A stretch of 28,799 nucleotides of DNA from DASZVN01 sp035547055 (GCA_035547055.1 DASZVN010000204.1:1-28799); one strand, 5' to 3'. Positions 7,006 through 15,109 are shown, numbered from the stretch's first letter. The notes: generated by a model from the sequence alone, not told the origin. Numbers and translations are program-made.

Positions 7006-7176
7006 CTATCGGCGCGGGAGGCTGCATGGCGCAAGCGAGGACCGAGCGGGCAAAACGGGCGGCGTGCGCACGGCCGCCGCCGCGGCCGGATGCCGCATAT
7101 CCGTCATTAACGCTTGGTTTTCCCCAGGCCTAACCTCCCGCCGGACACGTCCGGCGGCGGTCGAAGGTGACGCGCG
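7006..7176 (+). promoter_or_regulatory. Upstream region of the large repeat protein
   Basis: About 170 bases without a gene. An AT-richer stretch near 7105-7130 (CATTAACGCTTGGTTTTCC) is the likeliest promoter area. GAAGGTGA (about 7163-7170) lies 6 bases before ATG 7177 and is a good ribosome-binding site. No specific operator is recognised. Confidence 0.35.
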
Positions 7177-10100
7177 ATGGGCAGCGTTTTCGATTGGGAC
7201 GGCGGCTCGGGCAGCTTCAGCGATCCGAGCCAGTGGAACTCCGGCCTCACCGGCGCACCTGGCGCCAGCGACGAAGCCGATATCGACAATAGTGGCACGA
7301 TCACGGGCAGCGGCTCCGTGATGTCCATGCAGATCTTCACCACCGTCACCTTTCAGGGCGGCGCTGTCACCGTCGGCAGCAGCGGCCTGACCCTCCGCGG
7401 CAGCGTCGACCTCACGATCGGCAGCGGCAGCACGTTCGACACGACAGCCCACGGCATCTCGGGCTTCACCACCGGCGATGTCGAGATCGACGTCACGGCC
7501 GGCGGCACCCTCAAGGCCGGCGACGCCCAGATCGGCAGCGAAAGCGCCGGCGGCGCCACCGACACCGTGACGGTCACGGGCGGCGTGTGGGACGGCAGCC
7601 TGACGCTCGGCGGGACTGACGCCGGCGTCCTGCAGGTCACCGGCAGCACGTTCGATGGCGGCGCGGCGCTCAGCAACACCACCGCCACGGTGAGCGGCAC
7701 GACCTGGACCGGCGGCCTCACAGTCGGCAATGGAGGGTTAGCCTCGACGTTCAACGCCACCGGCAGCACGTTCGACATGAACGCCATTTTCGGCGTCGTC
7801 AGCGGATCGACGGCGAACATCAGTGGCGGCTCGCTGAATGCCACCATCATCAGCAGCGGAGGGACGGTCGACCTCGACGACGTCACGACGACGCTGTCGC
7901 CGACCGAAGACGTGTTCAGCCTGGGGTCTCTGGTGGGCCTCTGGGTGCAAGGCGGCAAATTCACGGTCACGGGCGGCGAGCTGACCGATTCCGGTACTGC
8001 GCTGTTGGAGGGGAGCACGGCGATCTCCGGCGGCGCGAAGGTAGAGCTTGGAGATTTGCAGATTTTGGGGGGAGCGCTGACGGTCGACGGCAAGGGCGGC
8101 ATCTCCACCCTGACGGCCGACGACACCGTGATCACCGATTTCGGCACCGGCACCGGGCAAGCCAGCGCCACGGTGTCGGCCGGCGGCCATTTCAATGTCG
8201 CGGAGCTCACGGCCGGCGACAACAAGGGCACCGCCGACACCCTCACGGTCACCGGCGCGGGCTCGGTCCTCGACGCCACCGGCGATATGACGCTCGGCGA
8301 GTCCGGCCGCGGCGATTTCCAGTTCGGCGCCGCGGCCGACGTGACCGCCAGCAAGGATGTCGAGCAGGCGAGCAAGACCGGCGGCGCCAGCACCGGCACG
8401 GTCGGCGGCGGCGCCAAATGGGCGATCCACGGCAACTGGACGGTCGGCGGCGCCGGCACCGCGACCGACACCGTGAACGGCGGCGCCACCACCACCGTCG
8501 GCGGCACCATGGAGATCGGCGGCGAGGCCGGCGGCATCGGCAGCCTGGCGCTGACGGGGAAGGGCACCTCGGTCACCGCCGCCGGCGCCGTCACCATCGG
8601 CGGCCAAGGCACCGGCCAGGGCACGCTGACGGTAAAGAGCGGCGCGCTGTTCGACGCCTCGGGGAGCGCGGTCACGCTCGGCGAGGCGTCGCAGAGCAAG
8701 GGCACGCTGACGGTGAGCGGCGATGGCAGCGAGGTCGAGACCGGCAAGCTGACGGTCGCCGGCGCAAGCAGGCACGGCGCCGCCACGGTCTCGGCTGGCG
8801 GCACGCTGACGGTCGAAACCGCGCTCGCGCTCGGCGAGGAGAAGGGCAGCTCGGGCACGCTCGGCGTGAGCGGCGCGGCGTCGACCCTCGCCGTCGGCGG
8901 AGCGGCGACGATCGGCGGCAGCGGCTCCGGCAAGCTGACCCTGACCCAGGGCACGCTGACCCTCGGCGGCGCAGTCACGCTCGGCGAGGCGAAGGGCGCC
9001 AAGGGCACGCTGGCCGCGCATGGCGGGACCGTGTCGCTCGGCGGCGAGCTCACCGTCGGCGCCGCCGGCAACGGCGCGCTGACCTTGAACCAGGGCGCAG
9101 CGTTCAGCGGCGCCGGCGGCCATCTGGGCAGCCTGACCCTCGGCGAGAAGACCGGCGGCAACGGCACCGTCACGCTCGACGGCAGCGCGACGATGAGCCT
9201 GAAGGAGCTGACCGACGGCGCGGCCGGCAAAGGCACCGCGACCGTCGAGGGCGGCGCGGCGCTGAGCGCCTCCACCGTCGACATCGGCACCCGCACCGGC
9301 ACCGCCGCCAACAACAATACGCTGACGGTCGACACCGCCGGCGTGCTGAGCGTCGCCGCCGACCTCGCGGTGGGCAAGAAGGGGCTCGGCACACTGACCG
9401 TGAAGGGCGCCGGAAAGGCGTCGGTCGGGGCCGAGGTCGCGATCGGCGAGGGCGCCAACGCGATCGGCGCGGCCACGATCACCGGCACGGCAGCCAACGC
9501 CACGACGCACAAGGCCATCGCCTCGACGCTGGACTATGGCGCCCTCGTGGTCGGCGAGGCCGGCTCGGGCACGCTGACCGTCAGTGCCGGCGGCCACGCC
9601 GCCGTCGTCAAGGGCGGCGCCGGCACGGTCGAGATCGCCGCCGACACGGGCGCGACCGGCGAGGTGACGGTGACCGGCAAGGGCTCGGCCTTCACCGGCA
9701 AGAGCCTCGCCGTCGGCGGCACGGCCGAGAAGGCCGGCGGCACGGGCAGCCTCACCGTCGCCGCGGCGGCGACGGTGACGTTCGCCAAGGCCAGCATATG
9801 GCAGCACGGCGCGGTCGCGCTGAACGGCGGCACGCTGCACGTCACCGGCGCGATCGAGGGCAACGGCGCGATCACCATCGGCAAAAGCGGCACGCTGCTC
9901 CTCGGCGGCCACGACGAGACCGTCGGCGTGTCGTTCGCCGCGGCCGGCCACGGCGTGCTGTCGCTCGGCGCCGCCGGGCTGCTGGAGGCCGCCATCAAGG
10001 GCTTCGCCAAGACCGACAGCATCAAGATCGGCGGCCTCGACGCCCACGCCACCATCAGCGTCGCGGCCAAGGGCGCCGACACCGTCGTCACCGTCAACGA

Positions 10101-10611
10101 CGACGGCAAAGCGGTCGGCGACCTCACCCTCGCCGGGCATTACACCGCGGCGGCGCTGCACTTCGCCACGACGACGGGGACGCTGACGACGACCGCCGCG
10201 GCATCGGCCCAGACCGGCGCCGAGGCCCCGGCGGCGGGCACCGCCCACCTCCACGCCGCCGCCGCGGCGGAGGCGATCGACAGCGGCGCCGGCACCGACA
10301 CCTTCGTGTTCGACACTAAGCCAATCGCCGCGAACGCCGATACCATCGAGAATTTCACGCCCGGCACCGGCCACATCGTGCTCGATCCCGCGGCATTCGC
10401 CGGGATCGGCGCGGCGGGGCCGCTGGCGGCAGCGTATTTCGTCGCCGACCCCCATGGCGTGGCCCACACCGCGGCCCAGCACATCGTCTACGACACGACG
10501 ACCGGCGCGCTCTCCTACGACCCCGACGGCAGCGGGGGCGAGGCCGCGATCCATTTCGCCACGCTCGCCGGCCACCCCCATCTCGTGGCGGCCGACTTCC
10601 TCGTGGCGTAG
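7177..10611 (+). CDS. Large beta-repeat protein with type I secretion-like C-terminus
   Basis: 1144 residues, very rich in Gly, Ala, Thr and Ser, nearly free of cysteine. There is no signal peptide. The N-terminus (VFDWDGGSGSFSDPSQWN) is a lead-in seen in beta-strand repeat proteins. Residues ~45-900 are degenerate ~20-47-residue units of the type GxGTLTVSGxGSxLxxxGxLxxG, resembling the T5SS/PEP-CTERM-associated repeat family, and should fold as a long beta-helix. At ~935-1045 is a closing module (AITIGKSGTLLLGG, IKGFAKTDSIKIGG). The last ~90 residues (GAGTDTFVFDT, DTIENFTPGTGHIVLD, TTGALSYDPDGSG, LVAADFLVA) match the C-terminal secretion region of RTX-like proteins. I infer an exported adhesin or surface-layer-like protein. 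No ABC exporter genes are nearby. Its opposite strand is also open for long stretches, a by-product of composition. Confidence 0.85.
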   Translation: MGSVFDWDGGSGSFSDPSQWNSGLTGAPGASDEADIDNSGTITGSGSVMSMQIFTTVTFQGGAVTVGSSGLTLRGSVDLTIGSGSTFDTTAHGISGFTTGDVEIDVTAGGTLKAGDAQIGSESAGGATDTVTVTGGVWDGSLTLGGTDAGVLQVTGSTFDGGAALSNTTATVSGTTWTGGLTVGNGGLASTFNATGSTFDMNAIFGVVSGSTANISGGSLNATIISSGGTVDLDDVTTTLSPTEDVFSLGSLVGLWVQGGKFTVTGGELTDSGTALLEGSTAISGGAKVELGDLQILGGALTVDGKGGISTLTADDTVITDFGTGTGQASATVSAGGHFNVAELTAGDNKGTADTLTVTGAGSVLDATGDMTLGESGRGDFQFGAAADVTASKDVEQASKTGGASTGTVGGGAKWAIHGNWTVGGAGTATDTVNGGATTTVGGTMEIGGEAGGIGSLALTGKGTSVTAAGAVTIGGQGTGQGTLTVKSGALFDASGSAVTLGEASQSKGTLTVSGDGSEVETGKLTVAGASRHGAATVSAGGTLTVETALALGEEKGSSGTLGVSGAASTLAVGGAATIGGSGSGKLTLTQGTLTLGGAVTLGEAKGAKGTLAAHGGTVSLGGELTVGAAGNGALTLNQGAAFSGAGGHLGSLTLGEKTGGNGTVTLDGSATMSLKELTDGAAGKGTATVEGGAALSASTVDIGTRTGTAANNNTLTVDTAGVLSVAADLAVGKKGLGTLTVKGAGKASVGAEVAIGEGANAIGAATITGTAANATTHKAIASTLDYGALVVGEAGSGTLTVSAGGHAAVVKGGAGTVEIAADTGATGEVTVTGKGSAFTGKSLAVGGTAEKAGGTGSLTVAAAATVTFAKASIWQHGAVALNGGTLHVTGAIEGNGAITIGKSGTLLLGGHDETVGVSFAAAGHGVLSLGAAGLLEAAIKGFAKTDSIKIGGLDAHATISVAAKGADTVVTVNDDGKAVGDLTLAGHYTAAALHFATTTGTLTTTAAASAQTGAEAPAAGTAHLHAAAAAEAIDSGAGTDTFVFDTKPIAANADTIENFTPGTGHIVLDPAAFAGIGAAGPLAAAYFVADPHGVAHTAAQHIVYDTTTGALSYDPDGSGGEAAIHFATLAGHPHLVAADFLVA

Positions 10612-10618
10612 CGGCTTT

Positions 10619-10647
10619 GGTGTGCATCGGCCTTGCCGATGCACACC
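10619..10647. terminator. Bidirectional terminator-like hairpin between convergent genes
   Basis: Perfect 13-base arms (GGTGTGCATCGGC and its complement) around CTT, 8 bases after the repeat-protein stop and 11 bases beyond the stop of the convergent TAXI receptor. Its position suits a shared terminator. It belongs to the palindrome family of 4102-4128. Confidence 0.65.
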
Positions 10648-10658
10648 CTGCCCAACCC

Positions 10659-11603
10659 CTATTTCAGCACGCCCTTTTCCTTGAAGTATCTGGCGGCGCC
10701 GGGGTGGAGCGGCACCGGCAGGTTCTTCGCCGCGGCGTCGAGGTGGATGCCCTTGGCGGCGGAGTGGGCGGCGACGAGCTGGTCGAGGTGGTCGTAGATC
10801 GCCTTGGTGATGGCGTAGACCTCGTCGTCGGAGAGGCCGGCGCGGGTGACGAGGTAGTTCGGCACCGTCGCGGTCTCGACCGCGGCGTCCTGCCCGGTAT
10901 AGGTGCCGGCCGGGATCTCGGCGGCGACATAGGGCGCGCCGGCCTTCTTCACGACCGCGGCGGGGATGGCGACGACGGTGATCGGCACCGAGGAGGCGAG
11001 GTCGCGGATCGAGGCGACGCCGAGCCCGGCCGACTGCAGCGTGGCGTCGAGCTGGCGGTTCTTCATGAGATCGACCGACTCGCCGAAGGGCAGGTACTCG
11101 ACCTTGCTGAGATCCTTGTAGCTGAGGCCCGCGGCGGCGAGGATGGCGCGGGCGTTGAGCTCGGTGCCCGACGCGGGCGCGCCGACCGAGAGGCGCTTGC
11201 CCTTGAGATCGGCCAGCGTCTTGATGCCGGAGTCCCTGGTCGCGACGACCTGGATGTAGTTCGGGTAGATCGCGCCGATGGTGCGGAGCTTCTCCAGCGG
11301 ATGCTTGAAGCCGGCCTCGGCATTGCCCTTCCAGGCGAAGGCGAGGCTGTCGCCGAGGGTGAAGGCGACCTCGGCCTTGCCCTCCTCCAGGAGGTTGAGG
11401 TTCTCGACCGAGGCCTTGGTCGCCTGCACCGACGGCCGTGCGCCCGGCACGTATTGCGCGATCACCTTCGAGACCGCGACGCCGAGCGGATAGTAGACCC
11501 CGGAGGTGCCGCCGGTGACGATGTTGACGAAGTCGGCGGCGTGCACGACCGGCGCGCTGGCGACGGCAAGCGCGGCGGCGATGAGAAAGCTGCGGCGTAG
11601 CAT
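10659..11603 (-). CDS. TAXI-family TRAP transporter solute-binding protein
   Basis: 314 residues. A signal peptide (MLRRSFLIAAALAVASAPVVHAA, cleavage after about residue 22) is followed by the TAXI receptor pattern: FVNIVTGGTSGVYYPLG, then FTLGDSLAFAWKG, the IGAIYPNYIQVVA strand, LKGKRLSVGAPASGTELNAR, and the C-terminal HPGAARYFKEKG. It should bind its ligand in the periplasm and pass it to the fused permease at 4597-6741, the only TRAP permease in the window. The ATG at 11603 has GGGGAG 8 bases upstream. The intervening 3.9 kb, with a gene on the other strand, means receptor and permease are no longer in one transcript. That is unusual for this family. Confidence 0.93.
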   Translation of the reverse strand: MLRRSFLIAAALAVASAPVVHAADFVNIVTGGTSGVYYPLGVAVSKVIAQYVPGARPSVQATKASVENLNLLEEGKAEVAFTLGDSLAFAWKGNAEAGFKHPLEKLRTIGAIYPNYIQVVATRDSGIKTLADLKGKRLSVGAPASGTELNARAILAAAGLSYKDLSKVEYLPFGESVDLMKNRQLDATLQSAGLGVASIRDLASSVPITVVAIPAAVVKKAGAPYVAAEIPAGTYTGQDAAVETATVPNYLVTRAGLSDDEVYAITKAIYDHLDQLVAAHSAAKGIHLDAAAKNLPVPLHPGAARYFKEKGVLK

Positions 11604-11687
11604 GGCGTGATCTCCCCGTCCCTCGGGCCGATCGCACGCGCCGGCCGGCCCACGCAAGTCGGGCTTGCCCGGCTTGCACTCTCAAAT

Positions 11688-11715
11688 CGCGAACGCGGGA
11701 ACACCCGAGTTCGCG
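11688..11715. other. Stem-loop upstream of the TAXI receptor gene
   Basis: CGCGAAC and GTTCGCG form a 7-base stem, then one mismatch, then CGGG/CCCG around an AACA loop. It lies 85 bases upstream of the TAXI start and about 130 bases beyond the vapC stop, so it could end vapBC transcription or serve as an operator or attenuator for the receptor. A near-perfect GTCGGGC/GCCCGGC inverted repeat (11658-11673) is beside it. The rest of 11604-11847 holds no recognisable gene. Confidence 0.45.
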
Positions 11716-11847
11716 GGCTGCGCGATGATGATGATGCGGCAAGGTTGCATCCCCTGCCAAGCCGAAATTCCCGGATGAAGCCTGCTCCGCCGGTTCACGC
11801 CAGACGGATCGACATTGTTGCGCGGCCCTCCAGCGCAATATGGGTTC

Positions 11848-12237
11848 TCACACGGCCACGAGGCCGAGATGTCGCTCCATCGGCACGAAGTCTGGATCGT
11901 CGTGCAGTAGCGCGTGGTCGTGCTCGATACAAAAGGTGCCGATAATGATGTCGGCGGTCTTTCGGATCGTGACCCCCAGTTCGCGCAGCTTTCGATAATT
12001 GGCGGCGGCGCGAGGGGCTAGATCGGAATCGAGCAGCGGCACGAGAGCAAATCGCCGCAATCCACGTTCGATTTGAGCGGCATGGGAATCATCCCTGGCG
12101 CCCTGAAGAACCTCGAGCAGGATGAGATCGCCCACCAGGAGCGGCTCCCGATTGACCGCAGCCTCGAGCTTGGCGGTCGCGCGCGTCCGGTGCCCACGGA
12201 GCTGCGCGATCCAGACGGAGCTGTCGACGAGAATCAC
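11848..12237 (-). CDS. vapC: VapC-family PIN-domain toxin (RNase)
   Basis: 129 residues, the normal length for VapC. PIN-domain acidic residues are present: Asp5 in MILVDSSVWI, Glu42 in ILLEVLQG, Asp96 in KTADIIIG, and Asp113/114 in LLHDDPDF. These would bind Mg2+ or Mn2+ and cut RNA (tRNA or rRNA in studied cases). The start ATG overlaps the vapB stop by four bases (ATGA), the standard coupled arrangement. All catalytic positions are intact, so the toxin is probably active. Confidence 0.93.
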   Translation of the reverse strand: MILVDSSVWIAQLRGHRTRATAKLEAAVNREPLLVGDLILLEVLQGARDDSHAAQIERGLRRFALVPLLDSDLAPRAAANYRKLRELGVTIRKTADIIIGTFCIEHDHALLHDDPDFVPMERHLGLVAV

Positions 12238-12443
12238 GACCAGCGTCGCGGCCGATCCCGACGCATATCGTCGAGGTCGCCCTCCCAGCCCAATCCCTTG
12301 AGCTCCGCGGCTGCCTTGACCTGCTCGCGCATCCGAACCAGCAGCCGCAGGCCCTCCTCGACCGTGGCTCGTTTGGTGGAGAGGCCGGCCGCCGCCATGG
12401 CCCTCGACAGCAATTCATCGTCGATCTCGATATTGGTTCGCAC
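12234..12443 (-). CDS. vapB: VapB-family antitoxin
   Basis: 69 residues. The N-terminus MRTNIEIDDELLSRAMAAAG is the ribbon-helix-helix DNA-binding domain found in VapB antitoxins of the DUF2191 type. Its C-terminal tail (ELKGLGWEGDLDDMR) is the acidic/aromatic stretch that plugs the VapC active site. It is the first gene of the vapBC pair. The inverted repeat at 12458-12487 is the likely autoregulatory operator. Confidence 0.92.
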   Translation of the reverse strand: MRTNIEIDDELLSRAMAAAGLSTKRATVEEGLRLLVRMREQVKAAAELKGLGWEGDLDDMRRDRPRRWS

Positions 12444-12457
12444 CGCCGTGGTCCGAA

Positions 12458-12487
12458 ATGTGTATCAATATGCGATAATATACACAT
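12458..12487 (-). promoter_or_regulatory. Promoter/operator of vapBC
   Basis: ATGTGTAT (12458-12465) and ATACACAT (12480-12487) are perfect 8-base inverted arms around 14 AT-rich bases, in an otherwise GC-rich region 15 bases before the vapB start. On the minus strand TATATT/TATTAT could be the -10 element. Binding by a VapBC complex through the ribbon-helix-helix domain is the usual mode of autoregulation; the assignment is inferred. Confidence 0.65.
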
Positions 12488-12634
12488 CTCCATCGGGGGC
12501 AACCCGCTCCCGATGCCTCGGCCGTTCCTGCCAGCAGCGGCGCCGGGGCTTACATCGCGGTGGGGCGTTCCGATATAACGTAACGTCCGCCGGGCGCCGC
12601 CGCGCCCGCGCTTCCCATTTCCCCGAGGCCGTCC

Positions 12635-13714
12635 ATGCCCGACCAGATCCCCGTCACCGTGCTCACCGGCTATCTCGGCGCCGGCAAGACCACGCTCCTC
12701 AACCGCATCCTGTCGGAGCCGCACGGCAAGCGCTACGCCGTCGTGGTCAACGAGTTCGGCGAGGTTGGGATCGACAACGAGCTCGTCGTCGGCGCCGACG
12801 AGGAAGTGTTCGAGATGAACAACGGGTGCATCTGCTGCACCGTGCGCGGCGACCTCATCCGCATCATGGAAGGGCTGATGAAGCGCAAGGGCCGCTTCGA
12901 CGCCATCATCGTCGAGACCACCGGCCTCGCCGACCCAGCCCCGGTGGCGCAGACCTTCTTCATGGACCAGGACATCGCCGAGCGCGCCAAGCTCGACGCG
13001 GTCGTCACCGTCGCCGACGCCAAATATCTCAGCGAGCGCCTCAAGGACGCGCCGGAGGCGAAGAACCAGATCGCCTTCGCCGACGTCGTGCTGCTCAACA
13101 AGACCGACCTCGTGAGCGCGCCGGAGCTCGAGGAGGTCGAGGGCCGCATCCGCGGGCTCAACCCCTACGCCAAGGTCATCAAGACGGAGCGCTGCCAGGT
13201 GCCGCTCGGCGAGGTGCTCGACAAGGGCGCCTTCGACCTCGACCGCATCCTCGAGATCGAGCCGGCCTTCCTCGACGAGGACGAGGAGGACGAGCACGAC
13301 CACGACCATCACCACGACCACCATGGCCACGACGACCATGATCACGACCACGACCACGGGGACGACGACCACGGCCACCACGAGCACCATCACCACGGCG
13401 GCCTGAAGCACTACCACGACGAGGACATGCAGTCGGTCTCCTTCACCATCGGCGAGGTCGACCCGCAGAAGTTCATGCCCTGGGTGCAGAACCTCGCCGC
13501 GACCGAGGGCCAGCATTTCCTGCGCTGGAAGGGCATCATGGCGATGAAGGGCGAGGACCGCCGCTTCGTGCTTCAGGGCGTCCACATGATCATCGAGGGC
13601 GACCTCCAGCGCGAGTGGAAGCCGGACGAGAAGCGGGTGTCGAAGCTCGTCTTCATCGGCAAGGACCTCCCGGTCGACAAGCTGCGCCAGGGCTTCGAGG
13701 CCACCGCGGCATGA
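12635..13714 (+). CDS. COG0523-family GTPase with histidine-rich insert (CobW/ZNG1-like metallochaperone)
   Basis: 359 residues. The G3E GTPase core is complete: Walker A GYLGAGKT (12-19), the metal-binding CxCC in NNGCICCTVRGD (Cys65, Cys67, Cys68), ETTGLADPAPV (94-104) and the guanine-specific NKTD (155-158). Residues 213-261 are almost only His, Asp and Glu (HDHDHHHDHHGHDDHDHDHD and more), a metal-binding linker, followed by the CobW C-terminal domain (QSVSFTIGEVDPQKFMPWVQ). Members deliver zinc, cobalt or other metals in a GTP-driven way; no cobalamin genes are near, so zinc is likelier. ATG 12635 has GAGG 8 bases upstream. It is coupled to the WD40 gene downstream by an ATGA overlap. An AT-rich ATATAACGTAACGT (12573-12586) upstream might be a Zur-like site, unproven. 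Confidence 0.93.
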   Translation: MPDQIPVTVLTGYLGAGKTTLLNRILSEPHGKRYAVVVNEFGEVGIDNELVVGADEEVFEMNNGCICCTVRGDLIRIMEGLMKRKGRFDAIIVETTGLADPAPVAQTFFMDQDIAERAKLDAVVTVADAKYLSERLKDAPEAKNQIAFADVVLLNKTDLVSAPELEEVEGRIRGLNPYAKVIKTERCQVPLGEVLDKGAFDLDRILEIEPAFLDEDEEDEHDHDHHHDHHGHDDHDHDHDHGDDDHGHHEHHHHGGLKHYHDEDMQSVSFTIGEVDPQKFMPWVQNLAATEGQHFLRWKGIMAMKGEDRRFVLQGVHMIIEGDLQREWKPDEKRVSKLVFIGKDLPVDKLRQGFEATAA

Positions 13715-14724
13715 GCGATGCGCCCGCCAAGGCGGAGTCGCTGGCGTCGCTGGTCCGCCCGGTCGAGGCCGGTGCCCATGTCGTCGCCGCGGCCTTCCTC
13801 GGCGAGGTCGCGGCGTTTGCCCTGGGCGACGGCCACGTCGTCCTCGCCGGCACCTCGTCCAGCGAGCGGGTGCCGCTCCATCCCGACGCCGGCATCCTCG
13901 CCGCGGCGGGCGACGGCGAGCGCCTCGTCACCGGCGGCGACGACGGCCGCGTGGTGCATCTCGCGAGCGACGGCAAGGCCGAGACCCTGGCCGAGACCGG
14001 CGGCTGGATCGACGCCGTCGCGCTCGGCGCCGGCGGCGCGGTGGCGTGGTCGGCAGGCAAGAGCGTCACCGCCCGCGACGACAAGGGCTGGCAGGCCTCG
14101 CTCGCGGTGTCCTCGGCGGCCCGCGGCCTCGCCTTCTCGCCGCGCGGCTTCCAGCTCGCGATCGCCCGCTACGGCGGCGCCGTGCTGTGGTTTCCGCGGG
14201 TCGCGGCGGCGCCGAAGGAGCTCGCCTGGAAGGGCTCGCACCTCGACGTGACCTGGTCGCCCGACGCCCGCTTCGTCGTCTCGACCATGCAGGAGAACGC
14301 GCTCCACGGCTGGCGCGTCGCCGACGGCGCCCACATGCGCATGACCGGCTATCCGGCGAAGACGCGCTCGCTGTCGTGGTCGCCGGACGGCAAATGGCTC
14401 GCGAGCTCGGGCGCCGACGCCGCGGTGCTGTGGCCGTTCCAGTCCAAGGACGGGCCGATGGGCAAGGCGCCGCGCGAGCTCGGCCTCCGCCCCGCCCGGG
14501 TCGACCGCGTCGCGTTCCATCCCACCGCGCCGGTGCTGGCGCTGGGCTATCTCGACGGCTGCATCCTCTTGGTGCGGCTCGGCGACAATTCCGAGCTGAT
14601 GGTCCGCCCGCCGGCCGAAGGCGGCGACACCGTGAGCGCCCTCGCCTGGAGCAGGAACGGCCGCCACCTCGCCTTCGGCACCGCCGACGGCCAGGCCGGC
14701 CTGCTCACGCTGCCAAGAGCGTGA
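13711..14724 (+). CDS. WD40-repeat protein coupled to the COG0523 GTPase
   Basis: 337 residues, cytoplasmic by lack of a signal peptide. Several WD40-like blades can be seen: DGERLVTGGDDGRVVHLASD, ARGLAFSPRGFQLAIARYGG, LDVTWSPDARFVVSTMQENA, SLSWSPDGKWLASSGADAAV, VDRVAFHPTAPVLALGYLDG and VSALAWSRNGRHLAFGTADG. This fits one seven-bladed propeller. Its start overlaps the GTPase stop (ATGA), so the two are translated together and probably act together. A propeller could scaffold the GTPase with its client metalloprotein; this is inference. No catalytic residues are evident. The convergent DUF5615 gene ends 55 bases beyond it. Confidence 0.9.
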   Translation: MSDAPAKAESLASLVRPVEAGAHVVAAAFLGEVAAFALGDGHVVLAGTSSSERVPLHPDAGILAAAGDGERLVTGGDDGRVVHLASDGKAETLAETGGWIDAVALGAGGAVAWSAGKSVTARDDKGWQASLAVSSAARGLAFSPRGFQLAIARYGGAVLWFPRVAAAPKELAWKGSHLDVTWSPDARFVVSTMQENALHGWRVADGAHMRMTGYPAKTRSLSWSPDGKWLASSGADAAVLWPFQSKDGPMGKAPRELGLRPARVDRVAFHPTAPVLALGYLDGCILLVRLGDNSELMVRPPAEGGDTVSALAWSRNGRHLAFGTADGQAGLLTLPRA

Positions 14725-14735
14725 TTTCGTAGGGC

Positions 14736-14760
14736 GTGCGTCGGCCTGTTCGATGCGCAC
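14736..14760. repeat. Degenerate GTGGGCATCGGC-family palindrome between convergent genes
   Basis: GTGCGTCG and CGATGCGCAC face each other across a 7-base loop, with a two-base gap in one arm. It lies between the convergent WD40 and DUF5615 genes, where a shared terminator is expected. It is a worn copy of the element at 10619-10647. Confidence 0.45.
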
Positions 14761-14779
14761 CATGTCTCGCAGGCCGCGG

Positions 14780-15109
14780 TCAGACGATCTCGACGATCGT
14801 CTCGCCGCGGTTCAGCGCATCGAGGATATCCGGCAGCGCGGTCTCGAACCAGAGCAAGAGGCTCTGCCGCCGCGTGTTGGGAAGCCGTATCCACACGATC
14901 GCCGGGCCGCTCGGCACCATCGCTCGGCGCTGGGAGAAATCTTCGTCTTTCGTGATGATCGCCGCGTTCATGGAAGCCGCAGCATCCCAAATTGCCCGGT
15001 CCGACCCCGCCGCGAGCCCAATATCGGACACGTGGTGCGCTTCGTGCCCCTTGGATGAGAGCCAGCGGGCCAGGGCCGCCGGAAGCTGCGCGTCGACGAT
15101 GAACCGCAT
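14780..15109 (-). CDS. DUF5615 PIN-like protein, probable toxin
   Basis: 109 residues. The N-terminus MRFIVDAQLPAALARWLSSKGHEAHHVSDIGL is typical of DUF5615 (Mut7-C/PIN-like), with Asp6 and Asp29. Farther on is AAIITKDEDFSQRR with Asp55 and Asp57. These acidic residues fit a PIN-like nuclease site. The ATG shares one base with the stop of the DUF433 gene (TGATG), so the pair is translationally coupled. DUF433-DUF5615 pairs are predicted type II toxin-antitoxin modules; few have been tested. The catalytic positions look intact. Confidence 0.85.
   Translation of the reverse strand: MRFIVDAQLPAALARWLSSKGHEAHHVSDIGLAAGSDRAIWDAAASMNAAIITKDEDFSQRRAMVPSGPAIVWIRLPNTRRQSLLLWFETALPDILDALNRGETIVEIV

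Noticed and set aside
7105..7135. Possible CtrA site around the TTAACG element upstream of the repeat protein
   Set aside because: CtrA boxes need TTAA-N7-TTAA; only one half is present with the right spacing.
8400..9800. Regular DNA repeats that might suggest a CRISPR array or a tandem-repeat locus
   Set aside because: The repeats vary in length and sequence, keep one reading frame, and encode the GTLTVSG beta-repeat; there are no identical repeats with unique spacers.
7738..11838. A 1366-residue open frame on the minus strand opposite the repeat protein
   Set aside because: It is rich in Arg, Gly and Ala with no recognisable domain, and spans both the repeat protein and, in another frame, the real TAXI receptor. 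It is a composition shadow of GC-rich repeats.
12573..12586. Possible Zur box (ATATAACGTAACGT) upstream of the COG0523 GTPase
   Set aside because: Only about half of the expected palindrome is recognisable, so I do not list it as a feature; comparison of orthologous promoters would decide.
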